From contig DFRF01000134.1 in assembly GCA_002378125.1 (NCBI GenBank), positions 1 through 24,967 of the forward strand: a DNA stretch of 24,967 nucleotides. The letters are read 5' to 3'. Origin of the DNA: Rhodospirillaceae bacterium UBA3470. Lineage in GTDB: Bacteria > Pseudomonadota > Alphaproteobacteria > Rhodospirillales > Casp-alpha2. Below the pieces are notes generated by a model. The model ran no database searches. It saw only the letters and a list, made by a program, of their open reading frames with translations, and had not been told where the DNA came from. Positions 1-7,822 of this stretch are shown piece after piece; within the stretch, counting starts at the first letter, position 1, and each line of letters starts with the position of its first letter. A program made the position numbers and the translations under genes.

Positions 1-1
1 A

Positions 2-625
2 ACCCTCAATTTGACCTTCGGGCCATCTGGCCCGGAACCGCGCTGGCCGCCGCCCGGCGGCATCCGGCGCCTGCCGCGGGCGTTTGTCATGTCGGATCGG
101 GAACGCATGCCGGACCCGGTCGCCATGTTGGATACTTTGCCGTATGACGTCGCTATGATTTTTCGCCATTACAAAGATCCCTATCGGGTGGCGCGCGCCC
201 AAGAAGTGGTCAGCCGGGCCCATCAAATGGGTATCCAGGTTCTGGTAGCGGGTGATCCGAGGTTAGCCCGACGTGTCGGCGCCGACGGCGTACACCTGCC
301 TGGCCACCTGCTCCGTCGTCGTGTCATTACCGGTCTTGCGGCGATACGGCCCGACTGGCTCATTACGGCAGCCGTTCATGACCAACGCGAGTTGATCAGG
401 GCCACAGGCGCACATGTCGATGCGGTAATGGTCTCACCGGTCTTCTCCACAACCACGCGCGTTCAGCGCCAAGCCCTGGGTGTGATTGGCCTCAGGCGGA
501 TGACCGCCTCCGCAACGATACCCGTTTTCGCCCTCGGCGGGCTCAATACCAGTGTGTTACCGCGGCTCAGGCGATGCGGCGCCGCCGGGTTCGCGGGGAT
601 TGGAGAGTTCCTCCGCCGGCATTGA
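2..625 (+). CDS. Thiamine-phosphate-synthase/TenI-like protein, 5' end outside the window
   Basis: The reading frame is open to the left edge, so the true start may lie upstream; TTG at 11 and ATG at 89 are in-frame alternatives. The protein looks like a ThiE/TenI-type TIM barrel. Family-like blocks are VGADGVHLP, MVSPVFSTTT and the phosphate-loop-like PVFALGGLN near the C-terminus. ThiE joins the thiazole and pyrimidine halves of thiamine, whereas TenI is the related aminotransferase-like protein that helps make the thiazole. Several ThiE landmarks look altered: the usual Asn-Asp pair is read here as GD in LVAGDPRL, and the Lys after the SPVF-T motif is Arg. A TenI-like or diverged paralogue is therefore as likely as a true ThiE. 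It stands just upstream of the DUF3576-leuS run on the same strand but is followed by a separate promoter. Confidence 0.7.
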   Translation, partial: TLNLTFGPSGPEPRWPPPGGIRRLPRAFVMSDRERMPDPVAMLDTLPYDVAMIFRHYKDPYRVARAQEVVSRAHQMGIQVLVAGDPRLARRVGADGVHLPGHLLRRRVITGLAAIRPDWLITAAVHDQRELIRATGAHVDAVMVSPVFSTTTRVQRQALGVIGLRRMTASATIPVFALGGLNTSVLPRLRRCGAAGFAGIGEFLRRH

Positions 626-653
626 CACAATGCTTACGCAAGTGCATGTGAAC

Positions 654-681
654 TTGGCGAATCCGTGGAATCCGATATAGT
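654..681 (+). promoter_or_regulatory. Candidate sigma-70-type promoter upstream of the DUF3576 gene
   Basis: TTGGCG at 654-659 and TATAGT at 676-681 are separated by 16 bp, in a 104-bp gap between the TenI-like gene and the lipoprotein gene. It would drive the DUF3576-leuS-lptE-holA run. This is a pattern match only. Confidence 0.45.
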
Positions 682-729
682 ACACGTTAATTGGATTCTC
701 AGCTTCCCAACTTATGGCGGGATTTAGCT

Positions 730-1257
730 ATGTCATTGTTTCGGTTATCGTTTCTAGCGCCGTTTTTGATTGGCGTTATCGCGTTGGCGGGATGCGAGAG
801 CTTTGAGGCCAGCGATTCGACAGCCGCTGAGGACGGCTTTGGTCCTGAGTACAGCGACCAACGGAAAACCGTTTTTGGCGAGGGCGGTCTTTCTCTTTTT
901 GGCGATGAAGAGACGAGTGACGACGGCGGCGTCAACGTTTTTCTCTGGCGCGCGTCACTCGATACGGTGTCGTTCATGCCAGTGAATTCCGCCGACGTGT
1001 TTGGAGGCGTGATCCTCACCGACTGGCACTCATCCGCGGAGGCGCCAAATGAACGCTTCAAGATAAACGTCTACATCCTTGGTCGGGAGCTACGTGCCGA
1101 CGGTTTGCGCGTTACTGTGTTCCGTCAGATCTTTACGCGTAACGGTCAATGGGCAGACGCGGCTTTGCCGGCGGGAACGAAAACGAAAATTGAAGATTCC
1201 ATTCTCACGCGCGCCCGGCAATTGCGGAACACAGCAATCCTCCAGAAGAAACAATAG
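730..1257 (+). CDS. DUF3576 family lipoprotein
   Basis: The predicted 175-residue protein has a short N-terminal hydrophobic segment ending in an ALAGC lipobox, with the lipidated Cys at residue 22, so it should be a lipoprotein exposed to the periplasm. I chose ATG at 730, not the in-frame TTG at 691, because it puts the signal peptide at the very N-terminus. After an acidic linker the conserved DUF3576 domain begins around residue 75 (VNVFLWRASLDTVSF...VFGGVILTDW) and continues through a KINVYILG block and an RVTVFRQ block. Its function is unknown. In many alphaproteobacteria this gene sits just before leuS and lptE, as it does here, which suggests an envelope role, possibly with outer-membrane assembly; that role is an inference. 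Confidence 0.85.
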   Translation: MSLFRLSFLAPFLIGVIALAGCESFEASDSTAAEDGFGPEYSDQRKTVFGEGGLSLFGDEETSDDGGVNVFLWRASLDTVSFMPVNSADVFGGVILTDWHSSAEAPNERFKINVYILGRELRADGLRVTVFRQIFTRNGQWADAALPAGTKTKIEDSILTRARQLRNTAILQKKQ

Positions 1258-1346
1258 GCATGTAGCCTAAATCTGGAGGACCGAAGAGGCCAACGACCTT
1301 CCAACGAACTCCGAACCTACACAACAAGTCACGATGATCGACAAAT

Positions 1347-3908
1347 ATGGCACGCTATAACCATAAAATAACGGAAGCTAAATGGCAGAAGGTATGGGAA
1401 GACCGCGGCTGCTTTCAGGTCCATGAGGACCCAGAACGGCCGAAATACTACGTCCTTGAGATGTTTCCCTATCCGTCCGGCCGTATCCATATGGGGCACG
1501 TCAGGAACTATACCCTTGGCGATGTTGTCGCTCGCTACAAGAAAGCGCGCGGGTTCAACGTTCTACACCCCATGGGCTGGGATGCGTTTGGCCTACCGGC
1601 GGAAAACGCCGCCATCGAGAACAAGGTCCATCCCGGCAAGTGGACCCGCGAAAACATTGCCGAAATGCGACGGCAATTGAAATCCATGGGCCTGTCCTAT
1701 GATTGGACGCGCGAATTCGCCACTTGTGAACCCGAATACTACCGTCATGAACAGAAGATGTTTTTAGATTTCTTAGAAGCCGGGTTGGCCTATCGAAAGG
1801 AGTCCCTGGTGAATTGGGATCCGGTAGAAAAAACGGTCCTCGCCAACGAACAGGTTGTCGACGGCAAAGGTTGGCGGTCCGGGGCCGTGGTCGAGAAACG
1901 CAAATTAGCCCAGTGGAACCTTAAAATTACGGCCTTTGCTGAAGAGCTTCGGGGCGATCTTCAGGAATTGGAGCGCTGGCCGGACAAGGTCAGGATCATG
2001 CAGGAAAACTGGATTGGGCGGTCCGAGGGTGCCTATGTCTGGTTCCCAATCAGTGGGCGCGATCAGGGCCTACAGGTCTATACGACGCGGCCCGATACCC
2101 TGTTCGGTGCCAGTTTCTGCGCTGTTTCCGCCAACCACCCCATCGCCTTGGACTTGGCTGGATCCAGCTCGGAGCTAGCCACGTTCATCGCCGAATGCAA
2201 TCGCATGGGCACTAGCGAAGCCGCCATCGAGACCGCGGAGAAACTGGGTTTCGATACCGGCCTGAAGGCTCGCCATCCCTTGGTTGAGGATTGTCAGCTG
2301 CCTATCTACGTCGCCAATTTTGTGCTCATGGAGTATGGCACGGGTGCCATCTTCGGTTGTCCCGGGCATGATCAGCGCGATTTAGATTTTGCCCGCAAAT
2401 ACGGCTTGAATGTAGTGCCTGTGGTAGCGCCGCAGAGCGCAGAACCCGGCGCATTTGAAATCGCCGACGAAGCCTATGTCGGCGATGGGACGATGGTTAA
2501 TTCCGACTTCCTGGACGGTCTTGGCGTGGACGAAGCCAAGTCGGCGGTGATCAAACGCCTTGAGGCGCTCGGTGCCGGCGAGAGGGCGGTAAACTATCGC
2601 CTTCGCGATTGGGGCGTGTCGCGCCAGCGCTATTGGGGTTGCCCCATTCCAGTGATCCATTGCGATGTTTGCGGCGTCGTGCCCGTGCCTGCCGAAGATT
2701 TGCCGGTGGTTCTGCCCGAAGACGTGAATTTGGATGAACCCGGGAACCCTCTGGCGCGCCACGCCATCTGGAAGCATGTGGATTGTCCTGCCTGCGGTAA
2801 GCCGGCGGAACGTGAAACAGATACCTTCGATACATTTTTTGAATCGTCATGGTATTTCGCGCGCTTCGCATCGCCCCAAGTTGACGACATTGGGTTCACC
2901 AAGTCGGCCGCCGATTACTGGCTTCCGGTGGACCAATACATTGGTGGCATTGAGCACGCTGTGCTGCATCTACTGTATTCCCGGTTTTTCACCCGCGCCC
3001 TTCGCAAATGCGGATACCTAGATATTGACGAACCGTTCGCCGGCTTGTTGACCCAAGGCATGGTCTGTCATGCTACGTATCGGGACGATGATGGCAATTG
3101 GCTGCTCCCGGACACCGTTGTGACCAACGATCAGGATGCGCTGGTCCATCACCAGTCTGGCGTTGGTGTCACCCGTGGCCGTTCGGAGAAGATGAGCAAA
3201 TCCAAAAAGAACGTCGTCGACCCAGAACACATTATTAAGGCCTACGGGGCTGACACGGCGCGTTTGTTCATGCTCTCAGACAGTCCGCCAGATCGCGATC
3301 TGGATTGGACGGATTCCGGCGTCGAGGGGGCATGGCGGTATCTCAACCGGCTGTGGCGTTTGGTTGAGGGCTTGGATACCGGTGCCGCTGAGGCGTTGGA
3401 TTTGGACGCCTTGAATTTAGCAACCCTGGACGTTCTTCGTCTAGCGCACAAGACCATTGGTTCCGTCTCCGCCGACCTGGATCGGTTCCACTTCAACAAG
3501 GCGGTTGCGCGCCTGCGCGAGCTGACGAATGGTATTGACGGCTTGGAGCGCGCGGCACCCGGCGCCGCGCCCGTGCGCCGAGAGGCGGTGGGCATTCTGG
3601 TGCAATTGTTAGCGCCGATATTGCCGCACCTAGCCGAAGAAATGTGGGCCACCATGGGGCACGAAACGCTCCTGGCCGAGACCCCATGGCCTGAAGCTAA
3701 CCCCGTTCTTATCCGAGATGATACAGTTACCGTTGCGGTTCAGGTCAACGGCAAACTGCGGGGCACGTTGGAATTGTCTAAGGACTGCGCCAACGCCGAC
3801 GCAGAGGCCGCCGCCCTCGCCTTAGATGCGGTGACTGCCGCGATGGATGGCAAAGCTGCGCGAAAGATCATTATCGTCCCCAATCGGATTGTGAACATTG
3901 TCACGTAA
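1347..3908 (+). CDS. leuS: Leucyl-tRNA synthetase
   Basis: A class Ia aminoacyl-tRNA synthetase of 853 residues that charges tRNA-Leu with leucine in the cytoplasm. The ATP-binding signature appears as HMGH at residues 48-51 and KMSKS at 615-619. The CP1 editing domain between them carries the threonine-rich TTRPDTLFG motif. Zn-finger-like cysteine pairs (HCDVCG and CPAC) lie in the middle of the protein. The C-terminal anticodon-binding and small terminal domains end in IIIVPNRIVNIVT, typical of bacterial LeuRS. The length fits the family. I see no clear Shine-Dalgarno sequence in front of the ATG. The gene overlaps the start of lptE by 11 bp, so the two are probably translated together. Confidence 0.98.
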   Translation: MARYNHKITEAKWQKVWEDRGCFQVHEDPERPKYYVLEMFPYPSGRIHMGHVRNYTLGDVVARYKKARGFNVLHPMGWDAFGLPAENAAIENKVHPGKWTRENIAEMRRQLKSMGLSYDWTREFATCEPEYYRHEQKMFLDFLEAGLAYRKESLVNWDPVEKTVLANEQVVDGKGWRSGAVVEKRKLAQWNLKITAFAEELRGDLQELERWPDKVRIMQENWIGRSEGAYVWFPISGRDQGLQVYTTRPDTLFGASFCAVSANHPIALDLAGSSSELATFIAECNRMGTSEAAIETAEKLGFDTGLKARHPLVEDCQLPIYVANFVLMEYGTGAIFGCPGHDQRDLDFARKYGLNVVPVVAPQSAEPGAFEIADEAYVGDGTMVNSDFLDGLGVDEAKSAVIKRLEALGAGERAVNYRLRDWGVSRQRYWGCPIPVIHCDVCGVVPVPAEDLPVVLPEDVNLDEPGNPLARHAIWKHVDCPACGKPAERETDTFDTFFESSWYFARFASPQVDDIGFTKSAADYWLPVDQYIGGIEHAVLHLLYSRFFTRALRKCGYLDIDEPFAGLLTQGMVCHATYRDDDGNWLLPDTVVTNDQDALVHHQSGVGVTRGRSEKMSKSKKNVVDPEHIIKAYGADTARLFMLSDSPPDRDLDWTDSGVEGAWRYLNRLWRLVEGLDTGAAEALDLDALNLATLDVLRLAHKTIGSVSADLDRFHFNKAVARLRELTNGIDGLERAAPGAAPVRREAVGILVQLLAPILPHLAEEMWATMGHETLLAETPWPEANPVLIRDDTVTVAVQVNGKLRGTLELSKDCANADAEAAALALDAVTAAMDGKAARKIIIVPNRIVNIVT

Positions 3909-4392
3909 ATTTACGATCGTCATCCTGGCCTGCTGGATCACGGCAGGTTGCGGATTCCACCCCCTTTTTGGCGCCCGCAAGCACAACCCTGTCGTCAACG
4001 AATTTGCCTACGTTCACGTGGCGCCTATCAAAGACCGTATTGGACAACAACTGCGCAACGAACTGCTGCATCAGCTGCACGCTTCCGCCCCGCAAAATCG
4101 TGCCAAGTACAAGTTGGTTTCGACCTTGCGCGAGGGCACGCAGACCCTAGCCGTGCGGAAGAGCGCCTTCGCCACCCGCGCCAATCTGACGGTGACGGCA
4201 AACTTCCATTTGATCGCCGAAGGCAACGACACGCCGGTTCTATCGGCGACAGAGAAGACGACCGTCAGTTACAACATTCTTAGTTCGGAATTTGCCACAT
4301 TAACCGCCCGGAACAACGCTCAAGAGCGGGCAATCAAATCACTGGGCAAGAGCATCGTGGTTCGCCTTGCTGTCTTTTTCAATCGCCAATAA
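3898..4392 (+). CDS. lptE: LPS-assembly lipoprotein LptE
   Basis: A 164-residue lipoprotein that, as the partner and plug of LptD, inserts lipopolysaccharide into the outer membrane. The N-terminus is a short signal peptide with lipobox ITAGC (Cys18), followed at once by the family's hallmark GFHPLFG. The middle has the typical R-GQQLRNELLHQL block. The only plausible in-frame start is TTG at 3898, inside the 3' end of leuS, because the stop of leuS (TAA at 3906-3908) lies just downstream of it. The rare start plus overlap suggests low-level, coupled translation. The leuS-lptE-holA order is the usual one in proteobacteria. Confidence 0.93.
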   Translation: MSRKFTIVILACWITAGCGFHPLFGARKHNPVVNEFAYVHVAPIKDRIGQQLRNELLHQLHASAPQNRAKYKLVSTLREGTQTLAVRKSAFATRANLTVTANFHLIAEGNDTPVLSATEKTTVSYNILSSEFATLTARNNAQERAIKSLGKSIVVRLAVFFNRQ

Positions 4393-4409
4393 CAACCGTA
4401 GGGGCGCCG

Positions 4410-5447
4410 GTGAAAGCTAATCCGGAGCAGATCGTCAACCGCCTGACCAATGGAGCGAAGGGATTTTCGGCGGCCCTACTGTTCGGCCCAGATCAGGGAC
4501 TGCTCTCGGAAACCGTTGCTCGCAGCATCGCGGCCATCGCCGGCGAACCAGCCGACCCCTTTCTTATCGCCGAAGTCACCCCGGCCCAATTGAAGGGAGA
4601 TGAGGCGTTGCTTTCCGACGAACTGAGCGCGCTGCCTATGGTGGGCACTCGCAAGATCATCGTCATCCGCCGAGCCACGGACGCCATTGTCAAGATTGTT
4701 GAAGCCGCCCTGGCAATCCCAGATGCGCCAAACTTTCTCTTGATCGAAGCCGGCGAGCTGCCGCCCCGCTCCAAACTACGCAAGGCATTCGAAGACGCCA
4801 AAAACGCGATCGCAGCCGGTTGCTATGCCGACGGCCGCCAGAACCTGGAACAGATTGTACGTCATATAATGGATTTACGGGGGGTCAGTATCGGGCCGGA
4901 AGCGGTCCAAGAGCTGTTGTCCCGGCTCGGTAACGACCGAATGATCAGCCGCGGCGTGATCGAGAAACTCGCCCTGTACGCGGGGGAGCGAGGAGAAATC
5001 GGGGTCGACGAAGTAATCGCCGTTGTTGGCAACAATGCCGCGTTGTCCATTGATAATGTGATCTTCGATACTGCGGATGGCGACACCTGCGCCGCCGATC
5101 AGGCCTTAGCCCGCGCGCTCGCCGATGGCGTGGCCCCGGTACAAATTCTTCGCGCCCTGCAAACACATTTCCAGCGACTGCACATGGTCGCCGGAGAATT
5201 GCAGCAGGGAACGTCATTTGATGCCGCAATAGGCAGACTTCGGCCGCCTATTTTCTTCAAGGTGAAGTCGCGATTTCAACGTCAATGCCATCAGTGGACG
5301 GTGGACCAGTTGACCGCGGCGATGTCGTTGTTGTTGGAGGCCGAGCGCCAATGTAAACAAACCGGTGCGCCCATGGCCGCGATCTGTCAGCGCAGCGTTC
5401 TGCGTTTAGTCGCAGCAGCCCGCAAGGGCGTCGGGCGACGGGCCTAG
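4410..5447 (+). CDS. holA: DNA polymerase III delta subunit
   Basis: The delta subunit opens the beta sliding clamp as part of the clamp loader at the replication fork. The 345-residue product has the expected layout: an N-terminal AAA+-like domain beginning FSAALLFGPDQGLLSETV, the domain I block PMVGTRKIIVIRRA, and a helical C-terminal collar (residues about 210-340) with VAPVQILRALQTHFQRL and the final LLLEAERQCKQTGAP motif. The start is GTG at 4410, preceded by a GGGG Shine-Dalgarno-like run at 4401-4404 and 17 bp after lptE. The gene ends against parB: the TAG stops of the two convergent genes share bases 5444-5447 (CTAG), leaving no room for a terminator. Confidence 0.95.
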   Translation: MKANPEQIVNRLTNGAKGFSAALLFGPDQGLLSETVARSIAAIAGEPADPFLIAEVTPAQLKGDEALLSDELSALPMVGTRKIIVIRRATDAIVKIVEAALAIPDAPNFLLIEAGELPPRSKLRKAFEDAKNAIAAGCYADGRQNLEQIVRHIMDLRGVSIGPEAVQELLSRLGNDRMISRGVIEKLALYAGERGEIGVDEVIAVVGNNAALSIDNVIFDTADGDTCAADQALARALADGVAPVQILRALQTHFQRLHMVAGELQQGTSFDAAIGRLRPPIFFKVKSRFQRQCHQWTVDQLTAAMSLLLEAERQCKQTGAPMAAICQRSVLRLVAAARKGVGRRA

Positions 5448-6301
5448 CTGAGCCGTGCGATCAGACCATCCAACTCATCAAGAGAAGAATAGGAGAACCG
5501 GATTTCGCCGCCGGCGCCTTTGGCATAGATTTCAGTTTTCAGGCCAAGGACATCCGTCAATTCTCGCTCAAGGGACAATGTATCCGCATCTTTCGGCGCG
5601 ACGGTCGCCGTTTTCGGCGGCTTCGTTTCTCCCTTGCGGCGGACCAATGCTTCCGTGGCGCGCACGTTCAAACCATTCTTGACCACCGTTGCCGCAAGAT
5701 CGGCCGGGTTTTTCGCACCGAGAAGCGCCCGGCCATGACCGGCGGACAGCCGGCCATCGGCCAGCATGGCCTTGACCCCATCGGGCAAGTTCAACAACCG
5801 CACCATGTTGGCCACGTGACTTCGGCTCTTGCCAATGGACTGCGCCATAGCATCCTGGGTGTGATCAAACTCTGCCATGAGACGTTGGTAGGCTGCCGCT
5901 TCCTCAAGAGCTGAGAGGTCTTCGCGTTGCAAGTTCTCAATCAGGGCGATCTCCAGCGCTTCCTGATCGGTGAGATTACGGACAACCACTGGCACATGAT
6001 GAACGGAAGCCATCTGAGCGGCACGCCAGCGGCGCTCGCCGCAAATGATTTCATACACATCACTATCGGGTTTCGGGCGAACAACTAATGGCTGCAAAAT
6101 GCCCTTTTCTCTAATTGATTGCGCGAGCTCGGCAATCTGCACGTCCGCGAAGTTACGGCGCGGCTGAAATGGACAGGGAGTCAGTTGAGTAATCGCTACC
6201 GTACGGTCGGTCTTTGATGAACTGAGATCGGCAATCTCTTTCGCGCCGTCACCCAGCAGCGCAGACAAGCCGCGACCCAGTTGTTTGCGTTTTTTGTCCA
6301 T
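5444..6301 (-). CDS. parB: Chromosome partitioning protein ParB
   Basis: A CTP-dependent DNA clamp that loads at parS and spreads to form the partition complex. The 285-residue protein has an N-terminal LGRGLSALL segment (residues 8-16) that contacts ParA, then the ParB/Srx CTP-binding domain with GERRWRAA at 88-95. A central helix-turn-helix domain (TQDAMAQSIGKSRSHVANMVRLL) reads parS, and a C-terminal dimerisation domain follows. The ATG at 6301 overlaps the parA stop as TGATG, so I preferred it to the TTG one codon earlier. Its targets are in the same operon: perfect parS sites lie at 7798-7813 and 9795-9810. Confidence 0.97.
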   Translation of the reverse strand: MDKKRKQLGRGLSALLGDGAKEIADLSSSKTDRTVAITQLTPCPFQPRRNFADVQIAELAQSIREKGILQPLVVRPKPDSDVYEIICGERRWRAAQMASVHHVPVVVRNLTDQEALEIALIENLQREDLSALEEAAAYQRLMAEFDHTQDAMAQSIGKSRSHVANMVRLLNLPDGVKAMLADGRLSAGHGRALLGAKNPADLAATVVKNGLNVRATEALVRRKGETKPPKTATVAPKDADTLSLERELTDVLGLKTEIYAKGAGGEIRFSYSSLDELDGLIARLS

Positions 6302-7107
6302 CAACTCACCCCCATGCGGCGTTCACGATGAATAATCTCACCGGCCAGCGCCAAATACGCCTGCGCGCCTGCGCTGTTCATGTCATAAATGAGGACGGGC
6401 AGGCCGTGGGACGGCGCCTCTGATACCCGAACGTTGCGCGGAATAATCGTGTTGTAGACCTTGTCGCCGAAAAAAGCGCGCACGTCTTGGGCAACCATAT
6501 CGGAGAGGTTGTTACGCTTGTCATGCATAGTCAACACGATTCCTTGTATTTCGAGGCTGGGGTTGAAGGCCCTACGCACGCTTTCAATGGTGCTCATCAG
6601 CTGGCTCACGCCTTCAAGGGCATAAAACTCGCATTGCAGTGGCACCAGAACCGCCTGCGCCGCCGTCAATGCGTTCACCGTCAAAAGATCCAGGGAAGGT
6701 GGACAATCAATGAGGACATAGTCGTAAGCGCCCAGCCCCTGTGTCAAGGCCTCGCGCAAATGGTACTCGCGGCTCTCAGCCGCGACGAGCTCAAGCGCTG
6801 CGCCGTAGAGGTCCAATCCGGACGGCGCGATATCCAAATCGGGAATATCGGTTGGTTGGGTCGCGTCCAAGAGGCCCGCCGCCCCAATCAGCACGTGGTA
6901 GGTGTTGATGTCCCGATTGTCGCGGCCAATGCCCAGTCCGGTGCTAGCATTGCCTTGGGGGTCCAGATCAATTAGAAGCACCTTCTGATTGATCGCGGCA
7001 AGCGCCGTGCTTAGGTTAATCGTAGTTGTGGTCTTGCCGACACCGCCCTTCTGATTGGCGACGGCAAGAACCCGCGTCCCCTGGCCGCGGGGCAAGAATT
7101 CGGTCAT
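6301..7107 (-). CDS. parA: Chromosome partitioning ATPase ParA
   Basis: A deviant-Walker ATPase that binds DNA non-specifically and pulls ParB-parS complexes apart during segregation. The signature KGGVGKTT is at residues 20-27, followed by LIDLDPQGNAST and the Walker B-type VLIDCPPSLD. Taking ATG at 7107 gives 268 residues, close to the usual chromosomal ParA length and 5 bp after the rsmG stop. An in-frame ATG 30 codons earlier (7197) would overlap rsmG by about 85 bp and adds residues with no family match, so I rejected it. The gene is translationally coupled to parB through a TGATG overlap. Confidence 0.97.
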   Translation of the reverse strand: MTEFLPRGQGTRVLAVANQKGGVGKTTTTINLSTALAAINQKVLLIDLDPQGNASTGLGIGRDNRDINTYHVLIGAAGLLDATQPTDIPDLDIAPSGLDLYGAALELVAAESREYHLREALTQGLGAYDYVLIDCPPSLDLLTVNALTAAQAVLVPLQCEFYALEGVSQLMSTIESVRRAFNPSLEIQGIVLTMHDKRNNLSDMVAQDVRAFFGDKVYNTIIPRNVRVSEAPSHGLPVLIYDMNSAGAQAYLALAGEIIHRERRMGVS

Positions 7108-7112
7108 CTCGG

Positions 7113-7745
7113 TCAATTTGGGTTGAGGCCTTCCAGCTTGAGAATCACTCCGGAGGTGTCCGTGCAACTCGGAATCTTTGCCAACGTCAGTGTCCAATCT
7201 TTTTCCGCCGCCGTCAATTCATCGCGCCAATTGGCGCCCTTCAACAGAAGCGCGATGCCGTCGGCGCGCAACCGGCCGAAAACCCACGGCAACAGGCGGG
7301 GCAGGGGCGCGCAGGCCCGCGCCGTTACCACATCGGCCACGGGCACCTCTGCCGCCTCGACGCGGGCGTTTATAATCGTCGCGCCGGCACCGCAAACCCG
7401 GCTGGCCTCTCGGAGAAACGCTGCCTTGCGGGCATCGCTCTCGATCAAGGTGACCGCCGGGCCACCCTGGTGTGCGGTCATAATTGCCAACACCAAACCG
7501 GGAAAGCCGCCACCGCTGCCGATATCGGTGAGGGTCTGCGTGTCCGGCGGCAGGTGCGCAAAGAGTTGTGCAGAATCCAGAAAATGTCGATGCCAAAGCG
7601 TTTCGAGGGTTTGAGGCCCAACCAGATTTATACGGACCTGCCAGCGGATTAGCAGGTCCGCATAGGCATCTAACGCGGCCAGCGCATCCGGAGTCACTAC
7701 GGCGGCCTGAACGAAGGTATCTCGATTCTGCTGCGCAACGGACAT
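7113..7745 (-). CDS. rsmG: 16S rRNA (guanine-527-N7)-methyltransferase RsmG
   Basis: A SAM-dependent methyltransferase that makes m7G527 in 16S rRNA of the small ribosomal subunit. In the 210-residue product the SAM-binding motif is DIGSGGGFPGLVLAI, preceded by the RsmG-typical NLVGPQTLETLWHRHFLDSAQL block. A second motif, VTARACAPLPRLLPW, follows at about residue 140. It sits in the classical mnmG-rsmG-parA-parB order. The 77-bp gap upstream contains a perfect parS site. No strong ribosome binding site is visible before the ATG. Confidence 0.96.
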   Translation of the reverse strand: MSVAQQNRDTFVQAAVVTPDALAALDAYADLLIRWQVRINLVGPQTLETLWHRHFLDSAQLFAHLPPDTQTLTDIGSGGGFPGLVLAIMTAHQGGPAVTLIESDARKAAFLREASRVCGAGATIINARVEAAEVPVADVVTARACAPLPRLLPWVFGRLRADGIALLLKGANWRDELTAAEKDWTLTLAKIPSCTDTSGVILKLEGLNPN

Positions 7746-7797
7746 GGCGGGTGGGCCCTATGGCGATTTATTCGGCTGGGAATTAATAATCCTCAAA

Positions 7798-7813
7798 TGT
7801 TTCACGTGAAACA
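7798..7813. promoter_or_regulatory. parS: parS centromere site (rsmG-mnmG gap)
   Basis: TGTTTCACGTGAAACA, a perfect 16-bp palindrome identical to the bacterial parS consensus. It lies in the 77-bp gap between the end of mnmG and the start of rsmG, within the operon that encodes ParA and ParB. Confidence 0.96.
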
Positions 7814-7822
7814 TGCCCATAA

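Noticed and set aside
7108..7197. 30-residue N-terminal extension of parA
   Set aside because: It overlaps the end of rsmG; ParA proteins normally begin shortly before the KGGVGKTT motif.
7026..7652. 208-codon plus-strand frame opposite rsmG and parA
   Set aside because: It is antisense to two well-supported genes, with an arginine- and alanine-rich composition typical of shadow frames.
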